From NCBI GenBank assembly GCA_021828575.1, contig JAJZEL010000145.1, positions 1 through 11,468 of the forward strand: 11,468 nt of DNA, read 5' to 3'. Below are positions 1-7,238 of this stretch, one piece after another. Numbering within the stretch: the stretch's first letter is position 1; the number at the start of each line of letters is the position of its first letter. This DNA comes from Pseudomonadota bacterium (GTDB lineage Bacteria; Pseudomonadota; Gammaproteobacteria; Burkholderiales; Ferrovaceae). The position numbers were made by a program, and so were the translations under genes. The notes below the pieces were generated by a model. The model searched no databases and was not told where the DNA came from. It saw nothing but the letters and a program-made list of their open reading frames with translations.

Positions 1-1533
1 GGTCGGTGGCAGTATCACTTCCGCCTGCGTGCCACGGAAAGCAATGACCGCCACCTGGTCGCGTCGCTGATAGGCATCTTCCAGCAGGCCCAGCACGGTG
101 CCTTTCACCAGTTCCATACGCTTTCGGGCGGCCATGGAGCCGGAGGCATCCACCACCATCAGGATCAGGCTGGCGTTTTTTCCGACCCGCACTTTCTCGT
201 GCAGGTCGGCGCTGGTGACGTTGAATGTGCCGGGATCACGAAATACGGCGTGCCGGATCGTCGCATCCAAAGCAATCTGCACAGGAGCATCCTTTTGCAC
301 GGCCTGCATGTATTGCCCGTGACGGGTGCCGACGCTTGTGCTGCGTCGCCCACTGTGATCTGTCGCCGCACGCGACTCGATGTCGATACGGGCCACCCCG
401 GTAGGGGCCGTGGCGACGAAAACCTGTTCGGTCGTCTCTTCACGAATCATCTGTACGTCTTCAGGCCCATCTGCTTCTGCCTCCCGCCTGTTGGGTCGTT
501 CCGGGGGTGTTCGTTCCGGGGTGGGCGCCGCTTCGCGCATCATTTGTTCCAGCTTGTCCTGATCCAGTCCCGCCTGTTCGAAGGGTTTACGCCGCCGACG
601 GTGTGGTAGAACCAATTCTGCCGCATCGCGCACATTCTCGGCGGTGACGGTGGTGCGGCCGTCCAGTGCAGCCATGGCGATGGCGGCCTTGTTCAGGACG
701 ATGTCGGCACGCAGGCTCGCCACCTGGAATTCACAGCACAACTGGCTGATGAAGGTGAGCAGCGCATCGGAGAGGGAGACTCGGGGCAGGAGCTGTCGTG
801 CGGCGCGCAACTGCGCCTGGAGCGCCTTGGTTTCTGTTTGCCAGCGCGCGCTGAAATCCAACGGGTCGGCCTCAAAGTCCAGACGGCGGCGCACCACCTC
901 TGCCCGGACAAGGGGATCTTTGGGGGCCTCGATTTCCACCATCATGCCGAACCGGTCGAGCAATTGCGGCCGCAGATCACCTTCTTCCAGATTCATGGTA
1001 CCGATCAGCGTGATGTGCGCCGGATGATTCATCGACAGGCCTTCGCGCTCGAGGGTGTTGGTGCCCATGGCGGCGACGTCGAGCAGCACATCCACCAGGT
1101 GGTCGGCGAGCAGGTTCACTTCATCGATGTAGAGAATGCCGCGATGCGCCGCTGCCAGGAGTCCCGGCTGGAAGGATTTCCTGCCGTCCTTCAATGCCCG
1201 TTCGAAATCCAGGCTGCCCAGTACACGGTCCTCGGTGGCGCCGAGCGGCAGGTTGACGAAGGGCGCCAACGCCGACACGTGCTGGACGTCAGGGGTCTGG
1301 CAGACGGCGCATTGGGGGTGGGCAGCGCCCGGGGAGCAGTTGAAGGCGCAACCGGCGACGCGATCGATTGGAGGCAGGACGTCGGCCAGGGCGCGTGCGG
1401 CTGTGCTTTTCGCCGTGCCCTTGTCGCCACGGATCAGGACGCCACCCAGAGTGGGGTTGATGGCACACAGCAGCAGCGCCCGTTTCAATTGTTCCTGGCC
1501 GACGATAGCCGCAAAAGGATAATTCATGTTCAT
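1..1533 (-). CDS. Fused ChlI/ChlD-type (AAA+ and VWA) cobaltochelatase subunit, partial
   Basis: Energy-transducing subunit expected to work with CobN in ATP-driven cobalt insertion during aerobic-type B12 synthesis. The frame is open from ATG 1533 to the left edge (511 residues), so the C-terminus is missing. Visible: Walker A GDKGTAKS (residues 36-43), Walker B ILYIDEVN (133-140), sensor-like GTMNLEEGDLRPQLLDRFG further on, an AAA lid ending near LPHRRRRKPF, an acidic/Pro-rich linker, then a VWA domain with MIDAS DASGSM (462-467). A four-cysteine cluster (C62, C66, C75, C78) sits in the N-terminal AAA+ region. ATG 1533 overlaps the cobN stop as ATGA and has AAGGAG about 10 nt upstream; ATG 1527 is an alternative. 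The architecture is that of fused Mg-chelatase-like proteins often found beside cobN where cobS/cobT are absent. That the metal is cobalt is inferred from context. A possible frameshift site lies at 175-181. Confidence 0.93.
   Translation of the reverse strand, partial: MNMNYPFAAIVGQEQLKRALLLCAINPTLGGVLIRGDKGTAKSTAARALADVLPPIDRVAGCAFNCSPGAAHPQCAVCQTPDVQHVSALAPFVNLPLGATEDRVLGSLDFERALKDGRKSFQPGLLAAAHRGILYIDEVNLLADHLVDVLLDVAAMGTNTLEREGLSMNHPAHITLIGTMNLEEGDLRPQLLDRFGMMVEIEAPKDPLVRAEVVRRRLDFEADPLDFSARWQTETKALQAQLRAARQLLPRVSLSDALLTFISQLCCEFQVASLRADIVLNKAAIAMAALDGRTTVTAENVRDAAELVLPHRRRRKPFEQAGLDQDKLEQMMREAAPTPERTPPERPNRREAEADGPEDVQMIREETTEQVFVATAPTGVARIDIESRAATDHSGRRSTSVGTRHGQYMQAVQKDAPVQIALDATIRHAVFRDPGTFNVTSADLHEKVRVGKNASLILMVVDASGSMAARKRMELVKGTVLGLLEDAYQRRDQVAVIAFRGTQAEVILPPT
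175..207 (-). other. Hairpin plus A AAA AAC slippery heptamer (candidate recoding or slippage site)
   Basis: On the coding (minus) strand, GACCTGCAC (207-199) pairs with GTGCGGGTC (192-184) around the loop GAGAAA. This gives a 9-bp stem with one G-U wobble in RNA. Two bases later comes AAAAAAC (181-175), in the phase A AAA AAC (codons 452-453), the canonical -1 slippery form. It lies between the linker and the first VWA strand. Loss of one A (+1 frame) reaches TGA at 167-165 after three further codons, giving a protein of about 455 residues that keeps the AAA+ part but lacks the VWA domain. The -1 frame has no stop before the window edge (58 codons). Function is inference only. Confidence 0.4.
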
Positions 1534-4500
1534 GTCTTGCCTGCTCCTTGCCGGGCATGTTCGCCCCGTGCTTCCAGCATCGCTTCACTCTGCAGGTGCA
1601 TTTCCCTCAGTTTTGCCAGGGTGTCCGGCTTTGGTTCGGCCCACATCTGTCGCTGCGCAGCCTCCAGCAGTCGCTCGGTGATGGCGTTGAGCGCCCAGGG
1701 GTTACTTTCGTTGAAGAAAGCCTGCATCCGTTCATCCAGCGCGTAAGTTTCGGCGACCTGTTCGTAAACCCAGTCATCCACCACATTGGCCGTGGCGTCG
1801 TAGCCAAAAAGGTAGTCCACCGTCGCCGTGAGTTCCAGTCCTCCCTTGTAGCCGTGCCGCTGGATGCCGGCGATCCACTTGGGGTTCACCACCCGTGAGC
1901 GGAACACCCGCAGTACTTCCTCCTTGAGGTCGCGTACCTTCGGGTTGGCGGGGTCGTGTGAATCGCCGAAGTAATGACGTGGCTGACGACCGGTCAGGCT
2001 GCGAATGGTGGCGATCATGCCGCCGTGGTACTGAAGGTAGTCGTCCGAATCAAAGATGTCGTGTTCGCGGTTGTCCTGATTGTGCAGCGCCACCTCGACC
2101 CCTGATAGTCGGTGCCTGAAATCCGCACGCGCATCCACGCCATTCTCTGTCCGGGTGTAGGCGTAGCCACCCCAATTGACATACGTGTCGGCAAAGTCAG
2201 TGTCTTTTTCCCAGTGCTGCGAGTTGATCAGGGGCAGGATGCCGGCGCCGTCGGTACCGGGTTTCGAGCCGAACACCCGGTAGAGGGCGCGCTGTCGGGC
2301 ATGACCTGCTGGCAGTTGGCCAAGCAGTTCACCTGTCAGGTCGGCCAGGTAATGCTTGCGTACAAAATTCCGGTCAACGGGTTCATCCAGTTGTGCCACT
2401 GTTTCGACGGCGGTATCCACGAGGTGGATGAGGTGCGGGAAGGCGTCGCGGAAGAAACCGCTGATGCGCACCGTCACGTCGATGCGCGGTCGGGACAGTT
2501 CCGCCAGGGGGATCACCTCGATGCCGGTGACGCGGTGGTTTTCCGCCTGCCAGATGGGACGTACGCCGAGCAGGGCGAAAATTTCTGCCATATCGTCGCC
2601 GTGCGTGCGCATGGCACTGGTGCCCCAAACACTGATGCTGACGCTTTCTGGTACATGTCCGGTTTCCTTGCGATGGCGATCGATCACCTCCTGGGCCAAC
2701 TGGCTGCCGACGTGCCAGGCAGACCGTGACGGCAGGGCGCGGGGATCGACCGAATAGAAGTTGCGCCCGGTGGGCAGCACGTGCGCCATGCCGCGTGTCG
2801 GCGCTCCGCTGGGTCCCGCAGGCACGTAGCCGCCGTCCAGGCCATGCAGGAGGTTGTCGATTTCTTCTGATGTCCGGCGCAGATTGGGCGCCAGCTCGGT
2901 ACAGATGAAATTCAGGGTTGCACGGACGGAACAGGCCCCGGACTCTCCGGGTAGGCACTCGAGCACCTCCCCGGTAAGGGTGGGGTCGAATCCTGTTGCA
3001 GCCAGGGTGGTCACGATTTTTCGACTCAAAGCGTTGATGGCATCAATGGCATCGGCATGTGTCACCAGTGACGCACCGTTCAGTGGTTGCAGTGCGCCGG
3101 GAACTTCTGTCAGTCGCTTTCCCTTGTTGGCAAGGAGGGTATCCATGTCCAGCCCGAATGCCTGGGCAATGCCGCCGGGAAGGCCGGGCACTGTCAGGTT
3201 GGGCAGGCGCACCAGTGCACAGACCATGTCGATGAGCGCATCGTTTTGTGGCACCTGGCCGAGGATGTGCAGACCATCACGGATTTGGGCTGCGCCCAGT
3301 TCGCACAGGTAACCATCGATGTCCTCGATCAGGTGTGCAACATGGACGCCTTCCATCTGTGCGAGGGACCTGGGTACCCCGTTCTCGTTGAGTGTTTCAT
3401 CCCACTCATGGTCGTGGTCATGGTCGTCATCATCATCATGGTCGTCGTGGTCATGATCATGATCATGATCGTGGTGGAGCATGGCTGCCAGATCCTCGTC
3501 CAGATTGGCTTCCTTGATCAGGTCCCAGATCTGCTGTTGCAGGAGGGGCAGCTTGGCCGGATCGAGCATTTCCACCTGGTAGTACTCATCCACGAGGTGT
3601 GTGAGTTGCGCCAGGGGGCCGTAAGTGTCGGCTGTGGTCATTGGCGGCGTGAGGTGGTCGATGATCACGGCATGGGTACGCCTCTTGGACTGCGAGCCTT
3701 CGCCTGGATCGTTCAGGATGAAGGGATAAAACAGTGGCAGGTCGCCGAGCAGTGCATCCGGGAAGCAGTTTTCGGACAGGCCGACGCCTTTTCCAGGTAG
3801 CCATTCGAGGGTGCCGTGCTTGCCGACGTGTACGATGGCGTCCGCCTGCCAGTCGTCCCGCAGCCAGCGATAGAGGGCGTAGTAGTGGTGGGTGGGCGGC
3901 AAATCTGGCGTATGGTAAATGGCGTCCGGATCCATGCCATAGCCGCGCGGTGGCTGCAGCGCCACGAAGGCATGACCGTATTCCAATCCTGCCAGCATCA
4001 ACTGGTTCTGGTCAACGTAGGCTTCGCCAGGCGGAGCCCCCCATTGTGTCAGCATTTTTGTCTGCAGGTCGGTGGGCAATTCGGCGAACCATGACGCGTA
4101 GCGTGCTACCGGTACCTTGGCCATTGCGTTGCGCAGTTGTGCTTCAGTCAGGTGGTTCTCGTCGTATGCGCCGCGATCGATCAGGTCGTGAATCAACTGG
4201 TCACTGCTGGCTGGCAGGTTTTCAATCCGGTATCCGCGGGCTCGCATGGCGTGCAGCAGCGCGAACAGCGATGCTGGTGAGTCGAGGCCGACCGCGTTGC
4301 CCACCTGCGAGGCTTTGGTGTTGGAGTTGGTGAAAATGAAGGCGATGCGCTTGTCCCGTACGGGTGTGCGACGCAGTTTCACCAGCCGGGCCGTGATGCC
4401 GGCCAGGCGTTCCACCCGGTCAAGCACGGGTGCGTATTCCACCAGGTCTGCGCTTTCCTTTTCCATGGGTCGTTTGAAGGAGATGGGTACGCCGATTACG

Positions 4501-5462
4501 CGGCCGTCGAACTCTGGCAGGGCGACGTTCAAGGCTGTATCCAGGGGATTCAGACCGCGCTGCGATTGCGCCCACTGTTCCTGGGTCATGCTGCTGGTGA
4601 TGGCCTGCACCACCGGTATGTCCAATGTTTCGAAGACGGCCACTGACCAGCCGCTCGGCGTTGGACCGTCGGCGTTGACGTCACCCATGGCGAAGGAGGT
4701 GGTATTGACCAGGGCATCGATGCGGCGGGTACCCTCTTGTATGAAAAACCCCAGGCCGGCCGGTTGACCCTTTTCATCGAGCGTCCGCAAGGAGGACGTG
4801 AAGATGGGCAGGGCGTTGATTTGGTGGCAGGCCAGGGAGTTCACCAGCGCGTCGATGAAGCGGGTGTTGCCGCTGACCCAATGTGCCCGGTAGAAGGTAA
4901 TGCCCACATTCGGCCACCCCGGATTGCGCCGCTGATCCCAGTCTTCCATGGTCGCGTTCTCGCCCAGTGCGGGGTGGTAGATGCCGTGTTCAGGCAACGG
5001 TGCTGGCGGCGCGTAGCCGTAGCCGGTCATGAACAGGTGGTCGGACAGATAACGCAGCATCTGCGTCATGTTGTTCGTGCCACCCGCCTGGAGCCAGGCG
5101 GTCACGTCCTGCAACACAGCAGGCGAGACGGTGGATATCAGGGCCAGTTCGGGGTCGGGCTCGCCAGTGCCGCTGACGACCACCAGGTGGCACCTTCGTG
5201 TTTTCGCCTTCGCGATCAGCGTGTCAAAGCCAGGGATGGTTTGTGTCCGACCGAGGACACGAACGATGATCAGTTGGGCCGTTTCCTCCCAATGCTTGGT
5301 CGGTTGTTGCGCGCCACCGTCCAAACCCAGGGTGTGCAGGTGAAAACCGTGTGTGCGGTGGAAATCGGTCGGCAGCAAGGCCTGAGCGCGGTGCAGCGTG
5401 GTCAGGTCATTGTCTGCATGGGAGAGGAGTACGATGTCAATCGATGGGTTGCGCACGTTCAT
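1530..5462 (-). CDS. cobN: Cobaltochelatase large subunit CobN
   Basis: Large, porphyrinoid-binding subunit of aerobic cobaltochelatase, inserting Co2+ into hydrogenobyrinic acid a,c-diamide in the cytoplasm. It is 1310 residues, close to the usual 1,250-1,300 or so of the CobN/ChlH family. Recognisable family blocks are HVGKHGTLEWLPGK (545-558), NDPGEGSQSKRR (584-595), a C-terminal half with SVWGTSAMRTHGDD and GILPLINSQHW segments, and the NPWALNAITERLLEA C-terminal motif. Between the two conserved halves is an insert of His and Asp at 663-689, a likely metal-binding linker. The ATG at 5462 overlaps the ferredoxin stop (ATGA), and the TGA at 1532-1530 overlaps the start of the ChlI/D-type partner. 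Its neighbours (permease, partner subunit, B12 riboswitch) support CobN rather than Mg-chelatase ChlH. The shine-dalgarno is weak (GGAACCGGA), consistent with coupled translation. Confidence 0.97.
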   Translation of the reverse strand: MNVRNPSIDIVLLSHADNDLTTLHRAQALLPTDFHRTHGFHLHTLGLDGGAQQPTKHWEETAQLIIVRVLGRTQTIPGFDTLIAKAKTRRCHLVVVSGTGEPDPELALISTVSPAVLQDVTAWLQAGGTNNMTQMLRYLSDHLFMTGYGYAPPAPLPEHGIYHPALGENATMEDWDQRRNPGWPNVGITFYRAHWVSGNTRFIDALVNSLACHQINALPIFTSSLRTLDEKGQPAGLGFFIQEGTRRIDALVNTTSFAMGDVNADGPTPSGWSVAVFETLDIPVVQAITSSMTQEQWAQSQRGLNPLDTALNVALPEFDGRVIGVPISFKRPMEKESADLVEYAPVLDRVERLAGITARLVKLRRTPVRDKRIAFIFTNSNTKASQVGNAVGLDSPASLFALLHAMRARGYRIENLPASSDQLIHDLIDRGAYDENHLTEAQLRNAMAKVPVARYASWFAELPTDLQTKMLTQWGAPPGEAYVDQNQLMLAGLEYGHAFVALQPPRGYGMDPDAIYHTPDLPPTHHYYALYRWLRDDWQADAIVHVGKHGTLEWLPGKGVGLSENCFPDALLGDLPLFYPFILNDPGEGSQSKRRTHAVIIDHLTPPMTTADTYGPLAQLTHLVDEYYQVEMLDPAKLPLLQQQIWDLIKEANLDEDLAAMLHHDHDHDHDHDDHDDDDDHDHDHEWDETLNENGVPRSLAQMEGVHVAHLIEDIDGYLCELGAAQIRDGLHILGQVPQNDALIDMVCALVRLPNLTVPGLPGGIAQAFGLDMDTLLANKGKRLTEVPGALQPLNGASLVTHADAIDAINALSRKIVTTLAATGFDPTLTGEVLECLPGESGACSVRATLNFICTELAPNLRRTSEEIDNLLHGLDGGYVPAGPSGAPTRGMAHVLPTGRNFYSVDPRALPSRSAWHVGSQLAQEVIDRHRKETGHVPESVSISVWGTSAMRTHGDDMAEIFALLGVRPIWQAENHRVTGIEVIPLAELSRPRIDVTVRISGFFRDAFPHLIHLVDTAVETVAQLDEPVDRNFVRKHYLADLTGELLGQLPAGHARQRALYRVFGSKPGTDGAGILPLINSQHWEKDTDFADTYVNWGGYAYTRTENGVDARADFRHRLSGVEVALHNQDNREHDIFDSDDYLQYHGGMIATIRSLTGRQPRHYFGDSHDPANPKVRDLKEEVLRVFRSRVVNPKWIAGIQRHGYKGGLELTATVDYLFGYDATANVVDDWVYEQVAETYALDERMQAFFNESNPWALNAITERLLEAAQRQMWAEPKPDTLAKLREMHLQSEAMLEARGEHARQGAGKT
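3396..3476 (-). repeat. Short tandem CAY/GAY codon repeats encoding the His/Asp tract of CobN
   Basis: The segment codes residues 663-689 of CobN, which contain 10 His and 14 Asp plus two Glu and one Trp. At DNA level it is built of reiterated CAT/CAC and GAT/GAC codons. The part at about 3451-3470 is (TCATGA)-like repeats that are self-complementary, so it can slip or fold. Tract length probably varies between relatives. His/Asp-rich linkers are known in metal-handling proteins; here it may bind or buffer cobalt. Confidence 0.8.
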
Positions 5463-5788
5463 TCCGGTTCCGTATTGTTGACGTCGCCCGCGCCGGTGTG
5501 ATGAAAAATGTGTGATGCGATGGGACGCCCCGCCACCAGGTGTTCATGAACGATGCGTTCAAGCGTTTCTTCATCAATACGGTGGTACCAAATGCCATCC
5601 GGATAGACCACCAGGATGGGTCCTTCCTTGCAAACGGCGAAGCAATGTGAGCGAGTGCGTTTGGCCCGCAAGCCCGAGCATGCATCAATGAGCTGGCCCA
5701 ACCGGACAAACATCGCTTCTGCCTGGCAGCCGCCTTCCGTGCAGCGGGGGCCAGTGCACATCAGCACATGTTTATCGTGCGTCCTCAC
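5459..5788 (-). CDS. Thioredoxin-fold [2Fe-2S] ferredoxin of the cobalamin operon
   Basis: Small electron-transfer protein of 109 residues, cytoplasmic. The N-terminal CTGPRC motif (C11, C16), an extra C21, and the later HCFAVCKEGP segment (C49, C53), followed by VVYPDGIWY, are characteristic of thioredoxin-like [2Fe-2S] ferredoxins. C11, C16 or C21, C49 and C53 are the likely cluster ligands, and C37 is additional. Such ferredoxins recur in B12 operons near cobN; their exact job is not settled, but delivery of electrons for cobalt reduction or corrin reductive steps is a common suggestion. The start is GTG 5788, overlapping the permease stop as GTGA, and the stop overlaps cobN's ATG. A downstream GTG (codon 8) is preceded by GAGGA but would leave almost nothing before the first cysteine, so it is less likely. 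Confidence 0.88.
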   Translation of the reverse strand: MRTHDKHVLMCTGPRCTEGGCQAEAMFVRLGQLIDACSGLRAKRTRSHCFAVCKEGPILVVYPDGIWYHRIDEETLERIVHEHLVAGRPIASHIFHHTGAGDVNNTEPE

Positions 5789-6606
5789 GGCAGGTTCTCT
5801 GGTGAAACATCGGGTTGCTGCCGTGGTTTCGTGGCCAGCGCAAGCTGAAAACCGATCATGACCACCAGGATGATGGCAATGCTGATCAGGGGTTGCCAGA
5901 AATCGATCCAGGCGGCGGTCGACGGCTGAACGAACTGAATGAAATTAATGCCGCCGATCATCAGGCTCAGGAAGGCGATCACACCACCCATGATGCGGGA
6001 TAGTCTGGGTGCCTGTCTGCTGGTGCGGCCGATCAGGCGTGACAGCCAGAGGCCATTCACTGCATCGGGCAGCATCATGCCGATGGTAAAAAACAGGCTT
6101 AGCACGACAGGATATTGCCAGCCACCCCGAAGCGTGGTGGTGGCGGCAAACAATGCCACCTGGCTCAGGGTGTCAAACGAGACGGCGAACAGCATGCCCA
6201 CCAGGATGATCGACAGCGGGCACCTGGCCTGGAAAAAGCGATTCAGGAAGGTGCTCCTCAGGCCGATGGGCCGATAAGCGTGGTCCGCGTCTGCACGCAG
6301 GGCGGCGTGCAGGTTTAAAGCCCCCAAGGCCAGCAGGAACGTGATGGACGTCAGTGCCCCGAGCGTTTCCGTCCAATGCGGTACGCTGTGACGGGTGGTT
6401 GCCGCGCCGATGAAAAGGGTGAAGGCAATCACCACCAGTCCGTGTCCCAGGGAAAAGAGAAACCCTATCCAACGGGACAGTCGTGGTCGGTCGCTGGCGT
6501 TGAACCTTGTCAGGCCGTCGATGGCGACCAAATGGTCCGGGTCGATGCCATGCTTGATTCCAAGCAGGACGACCATGAGCGCCAATTCGATGAAATTGTC
6601 TGGCAC
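5785..6606 (-). CDS. NiCoT-family (HoxN/NixA-like) nickel/cobalt permease
   Basis: Integral inner-membrane permease of 273 residues, importing Ni2+ or Co2+. The family signature HX4DH is present as HGIDPDH (residues 19-25) in the first long helix. Further family-like motifs are FSLGHGLVV and VSFDTLSQ. Several hydrophobic segments (around 7-17, 46-66, 80-100, 133-158, 165-185, 205-228 and 237-258) suggest seven or so membrane helices. It is shorter than classical NiCoT proteins (about 330-370 residues). The GTG start at 6606 was chosen because an in-frame TGA lies 9 nt upstream (6618-6616), and an ACAGG sits 5 nt before it. Position behind a cobalamin riboswitch and ahead of cobN makes cobalt the likely substrate (inference). 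The internal Met at codon 11 would remove the start of helix one. Confidence 0.9.
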   Translation of the reverse strand: MPDNFIELALMVVLLGIKHGIDPDHLVAIDGLTRFNASDRPRLSRWIGFLFSLGHGLVVIAFTLFIGAATTRHSVPHWTETLGALTSITFLLALGALNLHAALRADADHAYRPIGLRSTFLNRFFQARCPLSIILVGMLFAVSFDTLSQVALFAATTTLRGGWQYPVVLSLFFTIGMMLPDAVNGLWLSRLIGRTSRQAPRLSRIMGGVIAFLSLMIGGINFIQFVQPSTAAWIDFWQPLISIAIILVVMIGFQLALATKPRQQPDVSPENLP

Positions 6607-6615
6607 AGTTGCCTG

Positions 6616-6702
6616 TCAGACCGGAGGCAATGGGCAGGAAACGGCGGCGCCATGAAGCGCGCTGACCCGGTTGGGCCATGAGGTGGTGCGGTGGCTCATC
6701 AT
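6616..6702 (-). CDS. Short leader ORF (28 codons) ahead of the permease
   Basis: Reading from ATG 6702 (or the tandem ATG at 6699) gives a 28-residue peptide beginning MMSHRTTSWPN and ending CPLPPV, closed by TGA at 6618-6616. It has the best Shine-Dalgarno in the operon, AAGGAG at 6712-6707, 4 nt from the first ATG and 7 nt from the second. The frame is the same as the permease (96 nt apart), and the stop lies 9 nt before the permease GTG. It may be a leader peptide coupling riboswitch control to permease translation, or the N-terminus of an ancestral longer permease cut off by a stop. No homology is recognised, and whether it is translated is unproven. Confidence 0.5.
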   Translation of the reverse strand: MMSHRTTSWPNRVSALHGAAVSCPLPPV

Positions 6703-6706
6703 TGTG

Positions 6707-6731
6707 CTCCTTCTTCTGCATCCCCGCAGAA
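6707..6731 (-). promoter_or_regulatory. Shine-Dalgarno of the leader ORF with an adjacent hairpin
   Basis: On the minus strand, TTCTGC (6731-6726) and GCAGAA (6719-6714) form a perfect 6-bp stem with the loop GGGGAT. This is followed one base later by AAGGAG (6712-6707). The upstream CCCCTTC and CTCCCC stretches (about 6752-6774) could instead pair with GAAGGAG or with the GGGG loop. The region is therefore a reasonable expression platform acting on translation initiation, though which pairing is adopted was not computed. Confidence 0.4.
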
Positions 6732-6832
6732 TTGATGGATATGGATTTTGAAAAACGTGGGGAGTGTGAAGGGGCAGTCAAAGGCGTGAGCCTGGAGGCC
6801 GTGCCGCACACCCGCAGCATTTCCAGTGCACC

Positions 6833-6965
6833 TTCAGGCCGGTCTTCGGACTCATGAGATTTGACGTATCGCCTTCCCGTGCTTGCGCACAGTGGCTTGG
6901 ATACGCCCGCGCTCATTCACCGCTGCGGGGGCAGTACAGGCATTGCTTTCGCGCACCTGTTTCCC
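6833..6965 (-). promoter_or_regulatory. Cobalamin (adenosylcobalamin-type) riboswitch aptamer
   Basis: Conserved elements occur in the right order on the minus strand: GGGAAACAGGTGC (6965-6953), the CCCGCAGCGGTGAAT block (6928-6914), GCCACTG (6896-6890), a GTGC-GCAA-GCAC hairpin (6891-6880), GGGAAGGC (about 6878-6871), and the B12 box AGTCCGAAGACCGGCCTGA (about 6852-6833). The arms GATACG and CGTATC (6900-6905 and 6865-6870) pair perfectly, and ACAGG pairs with CCTGT in the P3 region. Riboswitches of this class repress B12 synthesis and transport genes when cobalamin is abundant. This one lies about 130 nt before the leader ORF and controls the whole cobalt/cobN operon. Confidence 0.92.
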
Positions 6966-7232
6966 GATTATCCCGATCTTTGAAAAAACGGGCACCTGAG
7001 GAAGCGCGCCAATTTTAACACGGAACGGCAATGGAAGAGGTCATCAATTGACTCGCAGTGAAATGGGTGTATTCTCTTCAAGTCATTTCTGCGTACAGCT
7101 GCAAAGAACGGCGATCTGTTTTTTTTCGGATTTTCTTCACATGACGGTCGGGCATCCAAAAAATGATGTGAGTCAGGGAAGGGCGCGGGCAGGCCTGTTG
7201 GTTTTTGCAAGGTTCCTGAACAGAGGCTGGGC
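6966..7232. other. Divergent intergenic region (no gene seen)
   Basis: This stretch separates the riboswitch from the kinase gene and should hold both promoters. For the leftward operon, TAAAAT (minus strand, 7017-7012) is a possible -10 that would start the transcript about 40 nt before the aptamer, but no good -35 was found at the right distance. Rightward, a sigma70-like pair is annotated separately. A T8 run lies at 7119-7126 in the presumed leader of the kinase mRNA. I see no convincing gene here. Confidence 0.6.
7048..7075 (+). promoter_or_regulatory. Candidate sigma70-type promoter for the signalling operon
   Basis: TTGACT (7048-7053, 5 of 6 matches to TTGACA) is followed after 16 nt by TATTCT (7070-7075, 4 of 6 matches to TATAAT). 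It would give a leader of roughly 150 nt before the kinase. A TCAATTGA palindrome (7044-7051) overlaps the -35. Identified by eye, so weak evidence. Confidence 0.35.
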
Positions 7233-7238
7233 TTGCTG

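Noticed and set aside
184..207. The hairpin in the chelatase gene as an intrinsic terminator
   Set aside because: In the direction of transcription it is followed by A6, not U, so it does not fit an intrinsic terminator.
838..1746. Long plus-strand open frame (302 codons) opposite the chelatase subunit and the cobN end
   Set aside because: It lies antisense to a frame with clear AAA+ motifs. Its translation has no recognisable domain and GC-rich codon bias easily opens the opposite strand.
3087..3800. Plus-strand frame with a Val/Ile/Met-rich stretch resembling a membrane helix
   Set aside because: The hydrophobic run is just the antisense reading of CobN's His/Asp codon repeats.
6966..6990. 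CCCG/CGGG inverted pairs with a run of T near the riboswitch start, as a possible terminator
   Set aside because: The stem is only 4 bp and the T run lies inside the loop on the minus strand, not after the stem.
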